Assembly (NCBI GenBank): GCA_001403755.1
Contig: CYUH01000015.1
Span: 1,404,589-1,468,588 of the forward strand
Reading direction: 5' to 3'
From: Chryseobacterium senegalense
GTDB taxonomy: Bacteria > Bacteroidota > Bacteroidia > Flavobacteriales > Weeksellaceae
DNA length: 64,000 nucleotides
The position numbers and the translations under genes were made by a program. The stretch's first letter is position 1; every line of letters starts with the position of its first letter. The notes under the pieces are model-generated. The model worked only from the letters and a program-made list of their open reading frames with translations. It had not been told where the DNA came from and made no database searches. Positions 51,482-61,421 of this stretch are shown piece after piece.

Positions 51482-52393
51482 ATGAAGATGAATAATGCAA
51501 TAAAAAATATACTGATTCCCCTAGACTTTACCCGTAGAAATGAAAAATTTCTGAACATCGCTGCAGCAGTGGCTAACCGTCACGGTGCTAAGGTGCATGT
51601 GCTTAATGTGATCTCTTTCTCATTGTTAGGAACAGGAAGTGTATCGAGCGGAAAATTTTTTTTCCACGGAAACGCAATGATTGAGTCTGCGGAAAAACAG
51701 TTAGTAACTTGCAAAATGGTGATGAGTAAAATTACAAATGAAGATGTTATCGCCCAACACGCCATTGGATCTGTCGCTACAGAAGTTCTGAAATACAGCA
51801 ATCAGAAAAACATAGACCTCATTTTGATGCCTGTGCAATATCCAAAACGAAGACCGGGCTTCATCAGTTCGAATACCTATGAGATTATCGCAAACAGTGC
51901 GGTACCGGTCATGACGATTCCTGAAAATTTCAATAAGGAAAAGTTTGAAAAAATCCTTTTTCCGATTCGCAATGTAAAGGCGGTGGAAGATAAACTGCAG
52001 TCTGTAATGCCAATCGCCAAAAAGAATAAAGCCAATGTTCGTCTTGTGGCTATCGACGCTTTCGAGCGCAAAAGTAGCATCCGGAATTTAGGAAATAAAG
52101 TACAAATTTTTAGTGAAAAATTACACAATTCTGAAATTTCTACTATTAAAGAGGATTTAAAATTTTCTTTGGAACCTCACAACGATATTTTGGCAATCGG
52201 AGACGAAAATAATTCGGATTTGATTGCGGTGAATGTTTCTACGGAAAAATCTTTTACCCAACTATTCAAAAATAATTTTACTGAAAATATAGTTTATAAA
52301 TCCAAAAGACCAGTTTTGTTCTTCCCCAATGAAGAAGAGGCTACGCCTGCCCAGGATTATGTGGCTATGCCTTATCCAATGATGCCGGTTTAA
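51482..52393 (+). CDS. Tandem universal stress protein (UspA-like)
   Basis: The 303-residue protein contains two Usp domains. The first starts NAIKNILIPLDFTRRNEKFL, and ends near IIANSAVPVMTIPENF. The second begins FEKILFPIRNVKAVEDKLQS and is more diverged. Usp proteins bind ATP or other nucleotides and are induced in stress. An internal ATG at 51488 is an alternative start. It leads a three-gene operon with the GNAT and racemase-like genes. Confidence 0.85.
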   Translation: MKMNNAIKNILIPLDFTRRNEKFLNIAAAVANRHGAKVHVLNVISFSLLGTGSVSSGKFFFHGNAMIESAEKQLVTCKMVMSKITNEDVIAQHAIGSVATEVLKYSNQKNIDLILMPVQYPKRRPGFISSNTYEIIANSAVPVMTIPENFNKEKFEKILFPIRNVKAVEDKLQSVMPIAKKNKANVRLVAIDAFERKSSIRNLGNKVQIFSEKLHNSEISTIKEDLKFSLEPHNDILAIGDENNSDLIAVNVSTEKSFTQLFKNNFTENIVYKSKRPVLFFPNEEEATPAQDYVAMPYPMMPV

Positions 52394-52408
52394 AAATAAC
52401 GAACATAA

Positions 52409-52870
52409 ATGCAAATTATAAAGTTTTCCAATACACACATTCCGCTATCGTACCGTCAAGAAGTTGCTAATTTTCTTTTTGAGCATTTGCAAGAATTTGG
52501 CGACCCGAAAGACGATATTATGCTTGCCTTAAACTACGTTTCCGAAAATGAAAACGGAAAAGGCGGTTATCTGATTGTCGCTACAGACGAAGAAATGATT
52601 GTGGGTGCAGTCGTAGTCAATAAAACAGGGATGCAGAAATACATTCCCGAAAATATTTTAGTTTACATTGCTACCCACGAAAAATACAGAGGCAGAGGAA
52701 TTGGAAAAAAACTGATGCAGGAAACAATCAAGGTTTGCGAGGGTGCTATTGCGCTGCATTGCGAACCTGATAATCCCGCAAAATATCTTTACGAAAAATT
52801 AGGCTTTACTTCGAAGTATCTCGAAATGCGCCTACCAAACGAAAAAAATGTCAATAGTAACACTCAATAG
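52409..52870 (+). CDS. GNAT family N-acetyltransferase
   Basis: The 153-residue protein has the acetyl-CoA-binding motif with THEKYRGRGIGKKLMQETIK and the C-terminal CEPDNPAKYLYEKLGF typical of GNAT enzymes. It would acetylate a small amine or amino acid. The stop overlaps the racemase-like start by 23 bp, indicating translational coupling. A role on an amino-acid-like substrate fits the racemase and permease nearby. Confidence 0.85.
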   Translation: MQIIKFSNTHIPLSYRQEVANFLFEHLQEFGDPKDDIMLALNYVSENENGKGGYLIVATDEEMIVGAVVVNKTGMQKYIPENILVYIATHEKYRGRGIGKKLMQETIKVCEGAIALHCEPDNPAKYLYEKLGFTSKYLEMRLPNEKNVNSNTQ

Positions 52871-53972
52871 AAGAAAACTAAGGGAGAATTTCAATTATCT
52901 TAATCGTTTTTTTGCTGAAAATAATATAGAATGGAGCGTGGTAACCAAAGTGCTGTGCGGTAACGGTACATTTCTGTATGAAGTGCTTTCGTTGCCTATT
53001 GGCGAGTTCTGCGATTCCAGAATTTCAAATTTAAAAGAGATAAAAGCCCTAAACCCGGACCTACAGACCGTTTATATTAAGCCCGTCCCTTTAACTTTTG
53101 TGGATGATGTTGTAAAATATGCTGATGTGAGTTTTAATACAGAAGTTGAAACCTTGTCCTTATTGTCCAGTAAAGCAGTCTCGCTGAATAAATTTCATAA
53201 AGTTGTTATAATGATTGAAATGGGTGAATTGCGGGAAGGTGTTGTTCGGGAAAAGCTTTTAGATTTTTTTGGTAAAATATTGAAACTTCCTAACATAGAA
53301 ATAGTGGGTATCGGAACCAATCTTTGCTGCATGAACGGCGTGTTGCCCGATTACGACAAAATGAAACTGCTTCACGAGTCGAAACAAGAAATTGAAAAGA
53401 CGTTCAATGTTCATATTCCCTATATTTCAGGAGGTGCATCTGTGTCGATACCGTTGGTGTTGAAGGGCGAAATGCCACCGTATATCAACCATTTCCGTAT
53501 TGGCGAAACTTTGTTCTTTGGAACCAATGTTTACGACGATGCCCTTATTGAAGGCATGCATCACGATGTTTTTAAACTGAACGCCGAAATTATTGAGATT
53601 AAACAAAAACCCAATATTCCTGAAGGAAAATTAGGAACAAATCTCACCGGAGAGAAAAAAGATTTTGATAACCTGAAAAAAATAAAAAATACCACAAGGG
53701 CGATTGTGGATATTGGTCTGTTGGATTTGTCACCCAAAAATATTAAGCCCGTCAATAAAAACCTCGAAATCGTTGGGCAAAGCAGTGATATGTTGGTCTT
53801 GGACCTGCAAAATTCTTGCAAAAACTATAAAGTGGGAGACACGGTTGCTTTTGAGCTGAACTATATGAGCTTATTGAGCGTGATGAACTCTTCTTATGTG
53901 GAAAAGAAAGTCATTTCGGATGTTGGCCATCAAGTAAAAAAAAGAAAAAACCATTTCGTGAAACGCATTTGA
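52848..53972 (+). CDS. Alanine/ornithine racemase-family PLP enzyme
   Basis: The 374-residue fold-type III PLP enzyme has the cofactor lysine in WSVVTKVLCGN (Lys34). It also has ADVSFNTEVETLSLLSSKAV, MIEMGELREGV and the phosphate-binding YISGGASVSIPLVL. These are hallmarks of the ornithine racemase-like group rather than of Alr. It probably interconverts D/L forms of a basic or unusual amino acid. It is encoded with a GNAT enzyme and close to an amino-acid permease. Confidence 0.85.
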   Translation: MSIVTLNRRKLRENFNYLNRFFAENNIEWSVVTKVLCGNGTFLYEVLSLPIGEFCDSRISNLKEIKALNPDLQTVYIKPVPLTFVDDVVKYADVSFNTEVETLSLLSSKAVSLNKFHKVVIMIEMGELREGVVREKLLDFFGKILKLPNIEIVGIGTNLCCMNGVLPDYDKMKLLHESKQEIEKTFNVHIPYISGGASVSIPLVLKGEMPPYINHFRIGETLFFGTNVYDDALIEGMHHDVFKLNAEIIEIKQKPNIPEGKLGTNLTGEKKDFDNLKKIKNTTRAIVDIGLLDLSPKNIKPVNKNLEIVGQSSDMLVLDLQNSCKNYKVGDTVAFELNYMSLLSVMNSSYVEKKVISDVGHQVKKRKNHFVKRI

Positions 53973-54042
53973 TAAATAACTATTTCATAATTTAAACTTA
54001 TAAATTGTTCCATGACAATGTTAAAATATACCATAATTATTT

Positions 54043-54062
54043 TATGGTGTATTTTATCTTTG
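54043..54062 (+). promoter_or_regulatory. Promoter/operator block of the araC-led unit
   Basis: TATGGTGTATTTTATCTTTG contains the -7 element TATCTTTG. Just upstream, AAAATATACCATA (54023-54035) forms an inverted partner with TATGGTGTATTTT, and a further GGTATATTTTA follows at 54064-54074. Repeated GGTATATTTT-type half-sites mark likely binding sites of the AraC protein at its own promoter. Confidence 0.6.
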
Positions 54063-54082
54063 TGGTATATTTTAAATCACTT

Positions 54083-54964
54083 ATGGAAGATTTTGACACA
54101 CTGATAAAATATACTGTTAAAAATATAAAAGAGCATGATGCGGACGTGGTAGATTTTGCCTTTTACCGCTTTGCCCACTTCCTAAAGGATGCCCCGCATC
54201 TTTCGGAACCACACCGCCACGATTTTTACGCTTTAATTTACACCGTTGAGGGTAATGGCTCGCACAGCATCGATTTTGAAGAATACCCAATCGCACCAAA
54301 CCGACTTTTTTTTATCAATTACGACCAGATACATTCTTGGAATATTGCTTCCGATGTCGAAGGCTATATCCTGCTTTTTTCAAAATCCTTTTACAATCTT
54401 ATATTTACCGGTAATGATTTGGTGCAAAGCGATACGGCGGTAGAAAGTTTGCCGGTATATATTGACATAGTCGAAGAAGAGAAACATTTTTGGCTGAACA
54501 TTTTTGAAAACATCAAACTCGAATTCCAAAAAAAGAATGGCTATTCTCGGGAAGTCATCTGTTTGTTGCTGAAAACCTGCGTGCTGAAGATGTCCTCGGC
54601 ATCAGAGAATTCTAAATTCGAGGCTTCTGTTTCAGACCACAAGGGTTTATTGGTTTCCGAGTTCCGTACGTTGGTCAATCTGCACTTTCGGGAGAAAAAA
54701 ATGCCTAAGGAATACGCTGCTCAATTGTCCGTAACGCCTAATTATCTAAATGCGGTGGTAAAAGAATATCTTGGCAAATCTGCAGGTAACGTTATTAAAA
54801 ACCGAATTGTATTAGAAGCCAAACGGCTGCTTTCCCACACAAAACTTTCCGTGAGGCAGATTTCTTTGGAATTGGGTTTTAGCGACAATTCTCATTTTGG
54901 GAAATATTTCAAAAATTCTACAGGTCAAACACCCGAAACGTTCCGTAAGAATCTTCAGCATTAA
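54083..54964 (+). CDS. AraC-family transcriptional regulator
   Basis: The start at 54083 (MEDFDTLIKYTVKNIKEHDA, 293 residues) is preferred because the longer frame from 54005 would read through the promoter block. An N-terminal cupin-like sensing domain (LSEPHRHDFYALIYTVEGNG) precedes a C-terminal double HTH (YAAQLSVTPNYLNAVVKEYL, LSVRQISLELGFSDNSHFGK). It lies between two operons that share its putative operator and is the likely regulator of both. Confidence 0.88.
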   Translation: MEDFDTLIKYTVKNIKEHDADVVDFAFYRFAHFLKDAPHLSEPHRHDFYALIYTVEGNGSHSIDFEEYPIAPNRLFFINYDQIHSWNIASDVEGYILLFSKSFYNLIFTGNDLVQSDTAVESLPVYIDIVEEEKHFWLNIFENIKLEFQKKNGYSREVICLLLKTCVLKMSSASENSKFEASVSDHKGLLVSEFRTLVNLHFREKKMPKEYAAQLSVTPNYLNAVVKEYLGKSAGNVIKNRIVLEAKRLLSHTKLSVRQISLELGFSDNSHFGKYFKNSTGQTPETFRKNLQH

Positions 54965-55047
54965 AATTTTCCTTACTCCGAACCGTTTTCTTAAACTTCA
55001 GGAAAACAACATTTAACATCTAACATCTAAAATTCAAAATCATTAAT

Positions 55048-56757
55048 ATGATGAACACAACACAACATATAGAAATTTGTCCTCTAAAACCTGACCAATA
55101 TTCAGAATTATTGGATGTCCTGAAGATGGCCTATCCCAATTGGCAGGGCAGTTTTTGGAGCAAAAGATCCATCCAAAAATTAACAGAAATTTTTCCGGAA
55201 GGGCAGTTGGTTGTCCTTATTGACGGAAAAGTTGCCGGATGCGCACTCTCGCTAATTGTAGATTACGATACATTCGGAGACAGGCATACCTACGAACAAA
55301 TCACCGGAAATTACACTTTTTCTTCCTTTGATGAAAACGGAAAAACGCTTTACGGTATAGACGTCTTTATCCACCCGGATTACAGAGGGTTAAGATTAGG
55401 CAAAAGATTGTATGACGCGCGAAAAGAACTTGCCGAAAAACTGAACCTTAAGAATATTATTTTCGGTGGCAGAATTCCTTTTTATCATAAATACGCCGAT
55501 GAACTTTCACCAAAACAGTATCTTGAAAAAGTAAAACACAAGGAAATTTTTGACCCGGTGCTGAGTTTTCAGATGAGCAACGATTTCCATGTAAAGAAAA
55601 TTATTAAAAACTATATTCCGGAAGATGTGCAGAGCAATGAATTTGCAACGCTTTTGGAATGGAACAATGTCTTTTATGAAGATGAAGATTCCGACAAAAA
55701 AACACCAAAGAAAAACGTCCGCATCGGCTTGGTGCAGTGGAAGATGAGGATGTATAAAAACTTGGATGATTTGTTTACACAGGCAGAGTATTTTGTCGAC
55801 GCCATTTCCGGCTACAAATCCGATTTTGCCTTGTTTCCGGAATATTTCAACACCTCGCTAATGGCGGAATTCAAAAATGTTTCTGAAGCCGAAGCCATGC
55901 GTTTGCTTTCCAAATATACGCTTCAAATCCGGGATAAATTTAGTGAATTGGCTGTTGCTTACAACGTCAATATCATTGCCGGAAGTATGCCTTTCTACGA
56001 AAACGGCGAACTGAAAAACACGGGTTTCCTGTGCCATAGAAATGGAAAAATAGACCGTTACGACAAAATCCACATTACGCCAGACGAAACCAAGTATTGG
56101 GGCTTGAAAGGCGGAGATACTATTAAGACTTTTGACACCGATGCCGGAAAAGTGGGCGTTTTAATTTGTTACGATGTTGAATTTCCGGAACTTCCCAGAA
56201 TCTTGGCAGATCAGGGCATGCAGATTTTGTTTGTGCCTTACCTTACCGATACGCAAAATGCCTATATGCGTGTAAGAAAATGTGCCGAAGCTAGAGCCAT
56301 AGAAAACGAATGTTACGTGGCAATTACAGGAAATGTGGGCAATCTTCCGCAGGTGGAAAATCTCGATATTCATTATTCTCAAAGTGCGGTTTTCACGCCA
56401 AGCGATTTTGCCTTTCCGAGTAACGCCGTGAAAAGTGAATCCACACCAAACACTGAAATGATTTTGATTGCTGATGTAGATTTAAAATTATTGGACGAAC
56501 TCCACGAATATGGCAGCGTAAGAAACCTGAAAGACCGCAGAAGTGATCTTTATAACATTATGTCCTGCACCAAGGAGTTTGAAGTGAAAGAGATTGCTTC
56601 GGACCGAAAATTGCCTGTAGAACTGGAAGCGCGTTATACCGGCCTCAGAAACCGCGTGGATATGCCGGTGGGAACTATAGGAATGATTGGCATCAACGAA
56701 ATTATGCAGGAAAAAACTAAAGAAAAAAATGTAAGAAATGGAAAAGTCCGTTCATAA
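55048..56757 (+). CDS. GNAT acetyltransferase-carbon-nitrogen hydrolase fusion
   Basis: The 569-residue protein joins a GNAT domain (residues 1-215, VFIHPDYRGLRLGKRLYDAR) to a nitrilase-superfamily domain (about 228-520). The hydrolase triad is visible: Glu in LFPEYFNTS, Lys in DKIHITPDE, Cys in GVLICYDVEFPE. It could acetylate and then, or separately, hydrolyse an amide or nitrile-like substrate. Its end overlaps the permease start by 20 bp. Fusions of this kind are known in bacteria but their substrates are poorly defined. Confidence 0.87.
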   Translation: MMNTTQHIEICPLKPDQYSELLDVLKMAYPNWQGSFWSKRSIQKLTEIFPEGQLVVLIDGKVAGCALSLIVDYDTFGDRHTYEQITGNYTFSSFDENGKTLYGIDVFIHPDYRGLRLGKRLYDARKELAEKLNLKNIIFGGRIPFYHKYADELSPKQYLEKVKHKEIFDPVLSFQMSNDFHVKKIIKNYIPEDVQSNEFATLLEWNNVFYEDEDSDKKTPKKNVRIGLVQWKMRMYKNLDDLFTQAEYFVDAISGYKSDFALFPEYFNTSLMAEFKNVSEAEAMRLLSKYTLQIRDKFSELAVAYNVNIIAGSMPFYENGELKNTGFLCHRNGKIDRYDKIHITPDETKYWGLKGGDTIKTFDTDAGKVGVLICYDVEFPELPRILADQGMQILFVPYLTDTQNAYMRVRKCAEARAIENECYVAITGNVGNLPQVENLDIHYSQSAVFTPSDFAFPSNAVKSESTPNTEMILIADVDLKLLDELHEYGSVRNLKDRRSDLYNIMSCTKEFEVKEIASDRKLPVELEARYTGLRNRVDMPVGTIGMIGINEIMQEKTKEKNVRNGKVRS

Positions 56758-58477
56758 AAAACTCAACGAGCTACAGTCCACAGCAATCAGCGGAAACGAC
56801 ATTAGTTCAAGTTGTCTGTATGTTTCAGCGCTCACCGTGATGTATGCCGGTCAGTTTGCTTGGATTTCACTTTTGGTAGTTGCTGTGGTCTTGTTTCTAT
56901 TCAGGAAAATATATGGAGAAGTTGTGGGTGCTTTGCCATTAAACGGCGGTGCTTACAATGTATTGCTCAATACGTCCTCAAAAAAAGTGGCTTCAGTTGC
57001 CGCAGCTTTAACGGTGCTGTCTTATATGGCAACTGCGGTAATTTCCGCTTCGGAAGCCATGCATTATCTCGACCATTTAATTCCGGTGAATGTAATGTTG
57101 GCAACAGTAGTGGTTTTAGGCATTTTTACGCTGTTAACCATTATGGGAATTTCCGAATCGGCAATTGTTGCGGTGGTAATCTTTATTACCCATTTAGCCG
57201 CTTTAAGTTTATTGCTTATTACGGGAATTGTGTTTGTTTTGGGAAATGGTTTAGATGTTTTCGAACTCAATTGGAGTTTGCCGGTGAAGGGCGGAAGTTT
57301 ACTCACGGCACTTTTCTTAGGATTTTCTGCAGCAATGTTGGGAATTTCAGGCTTTGAAAGTTCAGCCAATTTTGTGGAAGAACAGAAGCACGGCGTCTTC
57401 CCGAAAACATTAAGAAATATGTGGGCCGTAGTTAGTTTTTTCAATCCTGTGATGGCGCTTTTGGTGATTTTTATAATTCCTGTGGCCGATGTTCAGGAGC
57501 ACAGTTCGGCATTATTGGCTTACCTTGGCAGCAAAACCGGCGGAAGTTGGCTTGCAACCATTATTTCCATTGATGCGGTTTTGGTGCTTTGTGGTGCAGT
57601 TCTTACGTCTTTCGTGGGTGTTTTGGGTTTGGTAAACCGTATGACTTTAGATAGAATCTTGCCCAATTATTTTCTGAAAACCAACAAAAAAGGCTCTTTT
57701 TACAGAATTGCAATAGGTTTTCTGATTCTGTGTGTTTCCGTATTGTTTGCTACAAAAGGCGATTTGGCTTCGCTTGCAGGGGTTTATACCTTTTCATTTC
57801 TTTCGGTAATGGCACTTTTCGGAATAGGGAATTTACTGCTGAAAATCAAGCGGCGAAAACTTCCGCGTCCCGAAAGAGCAACTGTTTTGAATGTTCTGAT
57901 TGCGGTTTCGTTTGTAGTTTTAGCATTTTTTGGTAACATTTTGCTTAACAAAGCGGCTTTTTATACGTTTCTGCAATATTTAATTCCGGCATTATTGGTG
58001 GTGGGCGTTATGCTGAACCGAACCATCATTATTTCGGCTTTAATTTCGGGTTTAGAAGCATTTTCCAGACCTTTCAGGAAATTTTTCGTCAGGTCAAACA
58101 GATATTTACGGCGTTTAAACCGCAATATTCATTCGCAGGAGTTCGTGTTTTTTACAAAAAAAGATGATGTGGCCATTATGAATAAGGTGATGCAGTATGT
58201 GCAGAATAACGAGACCACCAAAAAACTTAAAGTGGTAAATGTTTTCCGAGAAGGTGATGACAACGGAGATTTAAAATCGGACCTTCGTGTTTTGGACCGT
58301 GCCTATCCGGAAATTGATATCGAGTTTATAGAAATTCCCGGCGAGTTTACACCACAACTGATCGATGAACTTTCCCGCCATTGGAATATACCGAAAAACT
58401 TTATGTTCATAGCCTCGCCAAGCGACCGGTTTAGTTATCGTGTGGCAGATTTGGGTGGTGTAAGATTAATTATGTAG
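56738..58477 (+). CDS. APC-superfamily amino-acid permease with C-terminal domain
   Basis: The 579-residue protein has about twelve transmembrane helices, with the APC features VGALPLNGGAYNVLLNTSSK and FSAAMLGISGFESSANFVEE. A soluble C-terminal region of roughly 120 residues (from about 455) follows, which may be regulatory. It should take up an amino acid or amine, supplying the enzymes encoded upstream. It overlaps the fusion gene and is followed by mscS after 5 bp, so all three are one operon. Confidence 0.87.
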   Translation: MEKSVHKKLNELQSTAISGNDISSSCLYVSALTVMYAGQFAWISLLVVAVVLFLFRKIYGEVVGALPLNGGAYNVLLNTSSKKVASVAAALTVLSYMATAVISASEAMHYLDHLIPVNVMLATVVVLGIFTLLTIMGISESAIVAVVIFITHLAALSLLLITGIVFVLGNGLDVFELNWSLPVKGGSLLTALFLGFSAAMLGISGFESSANFVEEQKHGVFPKTLRNMWAVVSFFNPVMALLVIFIIPVADVQEHSSALLAYLGSKTGGSWLATIISIDAVLVLCGAVLTSFVGVLGLVNRMTLDRILPNYFLKTNKKGSFYRIAIGFLILCVSVLFATKGDLASLAGVYTFSFLSVMALFGIGNLLLKIKRRKLPRPERATVLNVLIAVSFVVLAFFGNILLNKAAFYTFLQYLIPALLVVGVMLNRTIIISALISGLEAFSRPFRKFFVRSNRYLRRLNRNIHSQEFVFFTKKDDVAIMNKVMQYVQNNETTKKLKVVNVFREGDDNGDLKSDLRVLDRAYPEIDIEFIEIPGEFTPQLIDELSRHWNIPKNFMFIASPSDRFSYRVADLGGVRLIM

Positions 58478-58482
58478 AAATT

Positions 58483-59313
58483 ATGAAAAATATAGAATTT
58501 ACGTTCAGAGAACTCTTGAACTTCAAACTTTTTACCATTGGTAAAGCCGATATTTCGGTTTCTTCGCTGATATTTTTAGTCATTTTCATTCTGGCTTTGA
58601 ATTTCATTGTGAAAATTATCCGAAAACTGATTTACCGTTCGCAGAAACTCGACGAATCCAAGAAATTTACCATTTTCAGTTTGATAAAATATGTGCTGTA
58701 TGTCGTTGGTTTCATTCTGGGGATGAATATGATCGGGATTAATGTTTCTGTTTTGATGGGCGCTTCCGCAGCTTTATTGGTGGGTATTGGTTTGGGTTTG
58801 CAGAATATTTTCAGCGACTTTGTTTCAGGAATTGTGTTGCTGTTGGATTCCAGCATTAAAGTGGGCGATATTATTGAAGTGGATAACCTGGTGTGTCAGG
58901 TGAAGGAAATTAATTTGAGAACTACCACCGTTTTAACGCGTGACGACAAATATGTAATTCTGCCGAACACTTTTCTCACCAAAAACAATCTGTTCAATTG
59001 GACGCACAGCAATCTCAATTCACGGTTTGATATTCAGGTGGGTGTTGCTTACAGTTCCGATGTTCAGACTGTTATGGATCTTTTAAAATCTTTAACTGCC
59101 ACTAATCCGAAAGTGGCAAAAACACCGGAACCGTTCGTTAGATTTAATGATTATGCAGATTCTGCCTTGATTTTTAATGTCTATTTCTGGTCAAGTGATC
59201 CGTTCAGGGTAGAAAATCTCAAAAGTGAATTGAGAGTTAAATATTTTGAAGCGTTCAGAGAGCACGATATTGAAATTCCTTTTCCTCAGAGAGTTGTTCA
59301 CCACGCAAATTGA
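58483..59313 (+). CDS. MscS-family mechanosensitive channel
   Basis: The 276-residue protein has N-terminal helices and the pore/beta region MGASAALLVGIGLGLQNIFS, DFVSGIVLLLDSSIKVGDII, EVDNLVCQVKEINLRTTTVL, then the cytoplasmic domain ending REHDIEIPFPQRVVHH. It would release solutes on hypo-osmotic shock. Its place at the end of the permease operon suggests protection against over-accumulation of the imported substrate. Confidence 0.9.
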   Translation: MKNIEFTFRELLNFKLFTIGKADISVSSLIFLVIFILALNFIVKIIRKLIYRSQKLDESKKFTIFSLIKYVLYVVGFILGMNMIGINVSVLMGASAALLVGIGLGLQNIFSDFVSGIVLLLDSSIKVGDIIEVDNLVCQVKEINLRTTTVLTRDDKYVILPNTFLTKNNLFNWTHSNLNSRFDIQVGVAYSSDVQTVMDLLKSLTATNPKVAKTPEPFVRFNDYADSALIFNVYFWSSDPFRVENLKSELRVKYFEAFREHDIEIPFPQRVVHHAN

Positions 59314-59330
59314 TGAGGGTATATTAATTA

Positions 59331-60362
59331 ACCTGAGTTCGGGTTAAGCAAAGTTTAAAAATAATTGACCGTCATTTACTTTTTTTAAGTTTAGTGATGG
59401 TTTTTTTGGAAAGAAACAATATGCAGAAAGTCCTCCAAGAATGTTCATCATAAAATTGTTTACACTTCTGTGACGAGTATGTTCTACTTGACAATGATTT
59501 TTTAATTCGTCATTTATCGTTTCAATGATGTCTCTTTTTCGGAGCAAAATTTTATCTTCCATATTCATAATATGGTTTTTCATATTCTTTCGAAGTTTGG
59601 TGAAAAGTTGTATTCCATCTGCGAAAAGCATCTCCCACAAGGCTTTGGAAAGGTAATCTTTGTCTGCGAATAATTTCCCAAAAAGTTGCTCTGTCATTTT
59701 TTTGATGTGTTTAGGGTTTCTATCATCCACATTTCCTTTCGTTAAATAAAACGATAAAAGTTCGCCCTTTTCGTTGCAAGCCAAATGCAATTTAAAACCA
59801 TAAAACCAACCCATTGAAGATTTTCCACGCTCTGCAAGACCTTTGAATACTTTATGATTTTGTATCCTTTGGTTCCTGCAAACTTTTAAAGTTGTGCTAT
59901 CCATAAAACTGATTCCTGTACATTTTCCCAAAGCTTTTTCTTTTAGAAACAGAGCGAAAACTACAGAACTTCTTTGCTGAAGTTCTACAAATCGCTTATA
60001 GGAAAGGCTTTTGGGAAACAAATCTTTCCAATATCCACAAATAATTTGTTGGTAATAATGCTTGAAAGTTTTATGAGCTCCCAAATGAAATCCAATCATG
60101 ATGGTAATTATTTGAGAATCCTACATTTGAGTTTTTCTATTTCTTCTTTTCTTGTCACTTCCAAGAGCCTCAAGGTTCATTTGTTTGATTTTTTGTTCAA
60201 ATTCTTTACAAAAATCATCAAACTGTACAAAAATATTTGTAATTTGGTCTTTCAAAATCATAAGTAATAATTCGTTAAATATTTGAATGTTAGATACTTA
60301 AATATAAGAATTATTACTTTTTCTTGCAAATTTATTTTTTAATCTTATCCCGAACTCGGCTT
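59331..60362 (-). mobile_element. IS982-family insertion sequence, inactivated
   Basis: The ends AACCTGAGTTCGGGTTAAG and CTTATCCCGAACTCGGCTT form 19-bp imperfect inverted repeats, flanked by AATT. It carries one transposase gene with an internal stop. The exact edge may differ by one or two bases. Confidence 0.78.
59344..60261 (-). pseudogene. IS982 transposase with in-frame amber stop
   Basis: The full frame from ATG 60261 reads MILKDQITNIFVQFDDFCKE, then KKRRNRKTQM, a TAG (60121-60123), then DSQIITIMIGFHLGAHKTF and on to the end. The stop probably replaced a Ser codon. DDE residues appear in MDSTTLKV, LFADKDYLS and ETINDELKN. The downstream part can still be translated from an internal ATG (251 residues) but lacks the N-terminal DNA-binding part. 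Confidence 0.85.
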
Positions 60363-60392
60363 AATTTATGAAAACTTAAAAAGAATAAAACC

Positions 60393-61417
60393 ATGAAAAC
60401 AAAATTACTTTTAGTCTTATTACTTATAGGATTGCATTACACCGCTTTTGCACAAGTAGCTCACGATTACAAACCTAATTGTTGCCGATTAGCTGGTGCA
60501 ACTTTTACAACCGAGAAAAGTTGCTATTGTTCTGGTTGTGCCGCCGTAGGGCCGAAGCCACGGCTGCCGAGGATAAACGTGTAAAGGAAGTAGCTGCGAA
60601 GAAAGAAGAGGAAAAAAAGCAAAAAGCTATTGCCGAAGCCCAAAAGAAAAAAGAAGAACAAGCTAAAAAAGGCAACGACTCTAAAGCTAATCAGGTGCAT
60701 TTGGGATTTGGGGATGCTAAAAACTCAAATAATCAAAAGGAAGTAAGATCTATAAATTCAAAACTTAAAGAAACACACCCTTCTAAGAATATAACGAAAG
60801 GGGAATGTGTTTTGAATCAATTTCCCAATAATTTGCCTACTAGACTTATGTATAGCGAATTATATGAGTTTCGAGTCGACTTAGCTAAACCCTATAAATT
60901 TTGGGGAATAAATTTAGTTGACATCGGTAAAGGCTGGTATTTTTCGATTAATAAGGCATTAGATGCTTACCATGAATCTCCAAGTATTTACAAGATTTAC
61001 AATTATAATTTATTGTTTTTTGATGTTTTTTATGAAAATGATACTGATGAAGTGTTTCAAAGGAAAGTAGTTAGTACTGAAAAGAGTAAATGGTTAGAAA
61101 TAATAGGTGTTAATAGTACATCAGAATTGATTATGCCTAATGACAAGAACTATTTTTTAAAGAAAACACCAATTTCGATTGAAATTGAGAAAGCAATAAA
61201 GATAAAATCACTTCAAGGTGCTAATATATTAATGATTACTTCGATTGATGGTGGTGCATTAAATCTTATCAGAGCGGATAAAAGTGAATTTACTTCAAAA
61301 TATTTTTTACAAGAAAATTTTAGAAATTATTATTATTTCGATTTGAAAGATTATAAATGGAAAGAATTGTTAGAGTTTAAAACTCAATCCGATTATGAAA
61401 ACCTTGTTAAAAACTAA
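60393..61417 (+). pseudogene. Secreted protein of unknown function, frameshifted
   Basis: The first frame gives a signal peptide (MKTKLLLVLLLIGLHYTAFA) and a Cys-rich start (NCCRLAGATFTTEKSCYCSG), then runs out at 60584. A second frame takes over near 60545 with RAEATAAEDKRVKEVAAKKE, a Lys/Glu coiled coil and a roughly 220-residue domain ending SDYENLVKN. One base lost or gained near 60545 explains this; a sequencing error cannot be excluded. It starts a run of three secreted-protein genes just after IS982. Confidence 0.65.
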
Positions 61418-61421
61418 AATT

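Noticed and set aside
54005..54082. N-terminal extension of the AraC protein
   Set aside because: It would translate the promoter/operator block; the residues are hydrophobic and unlike AraC N-termini.
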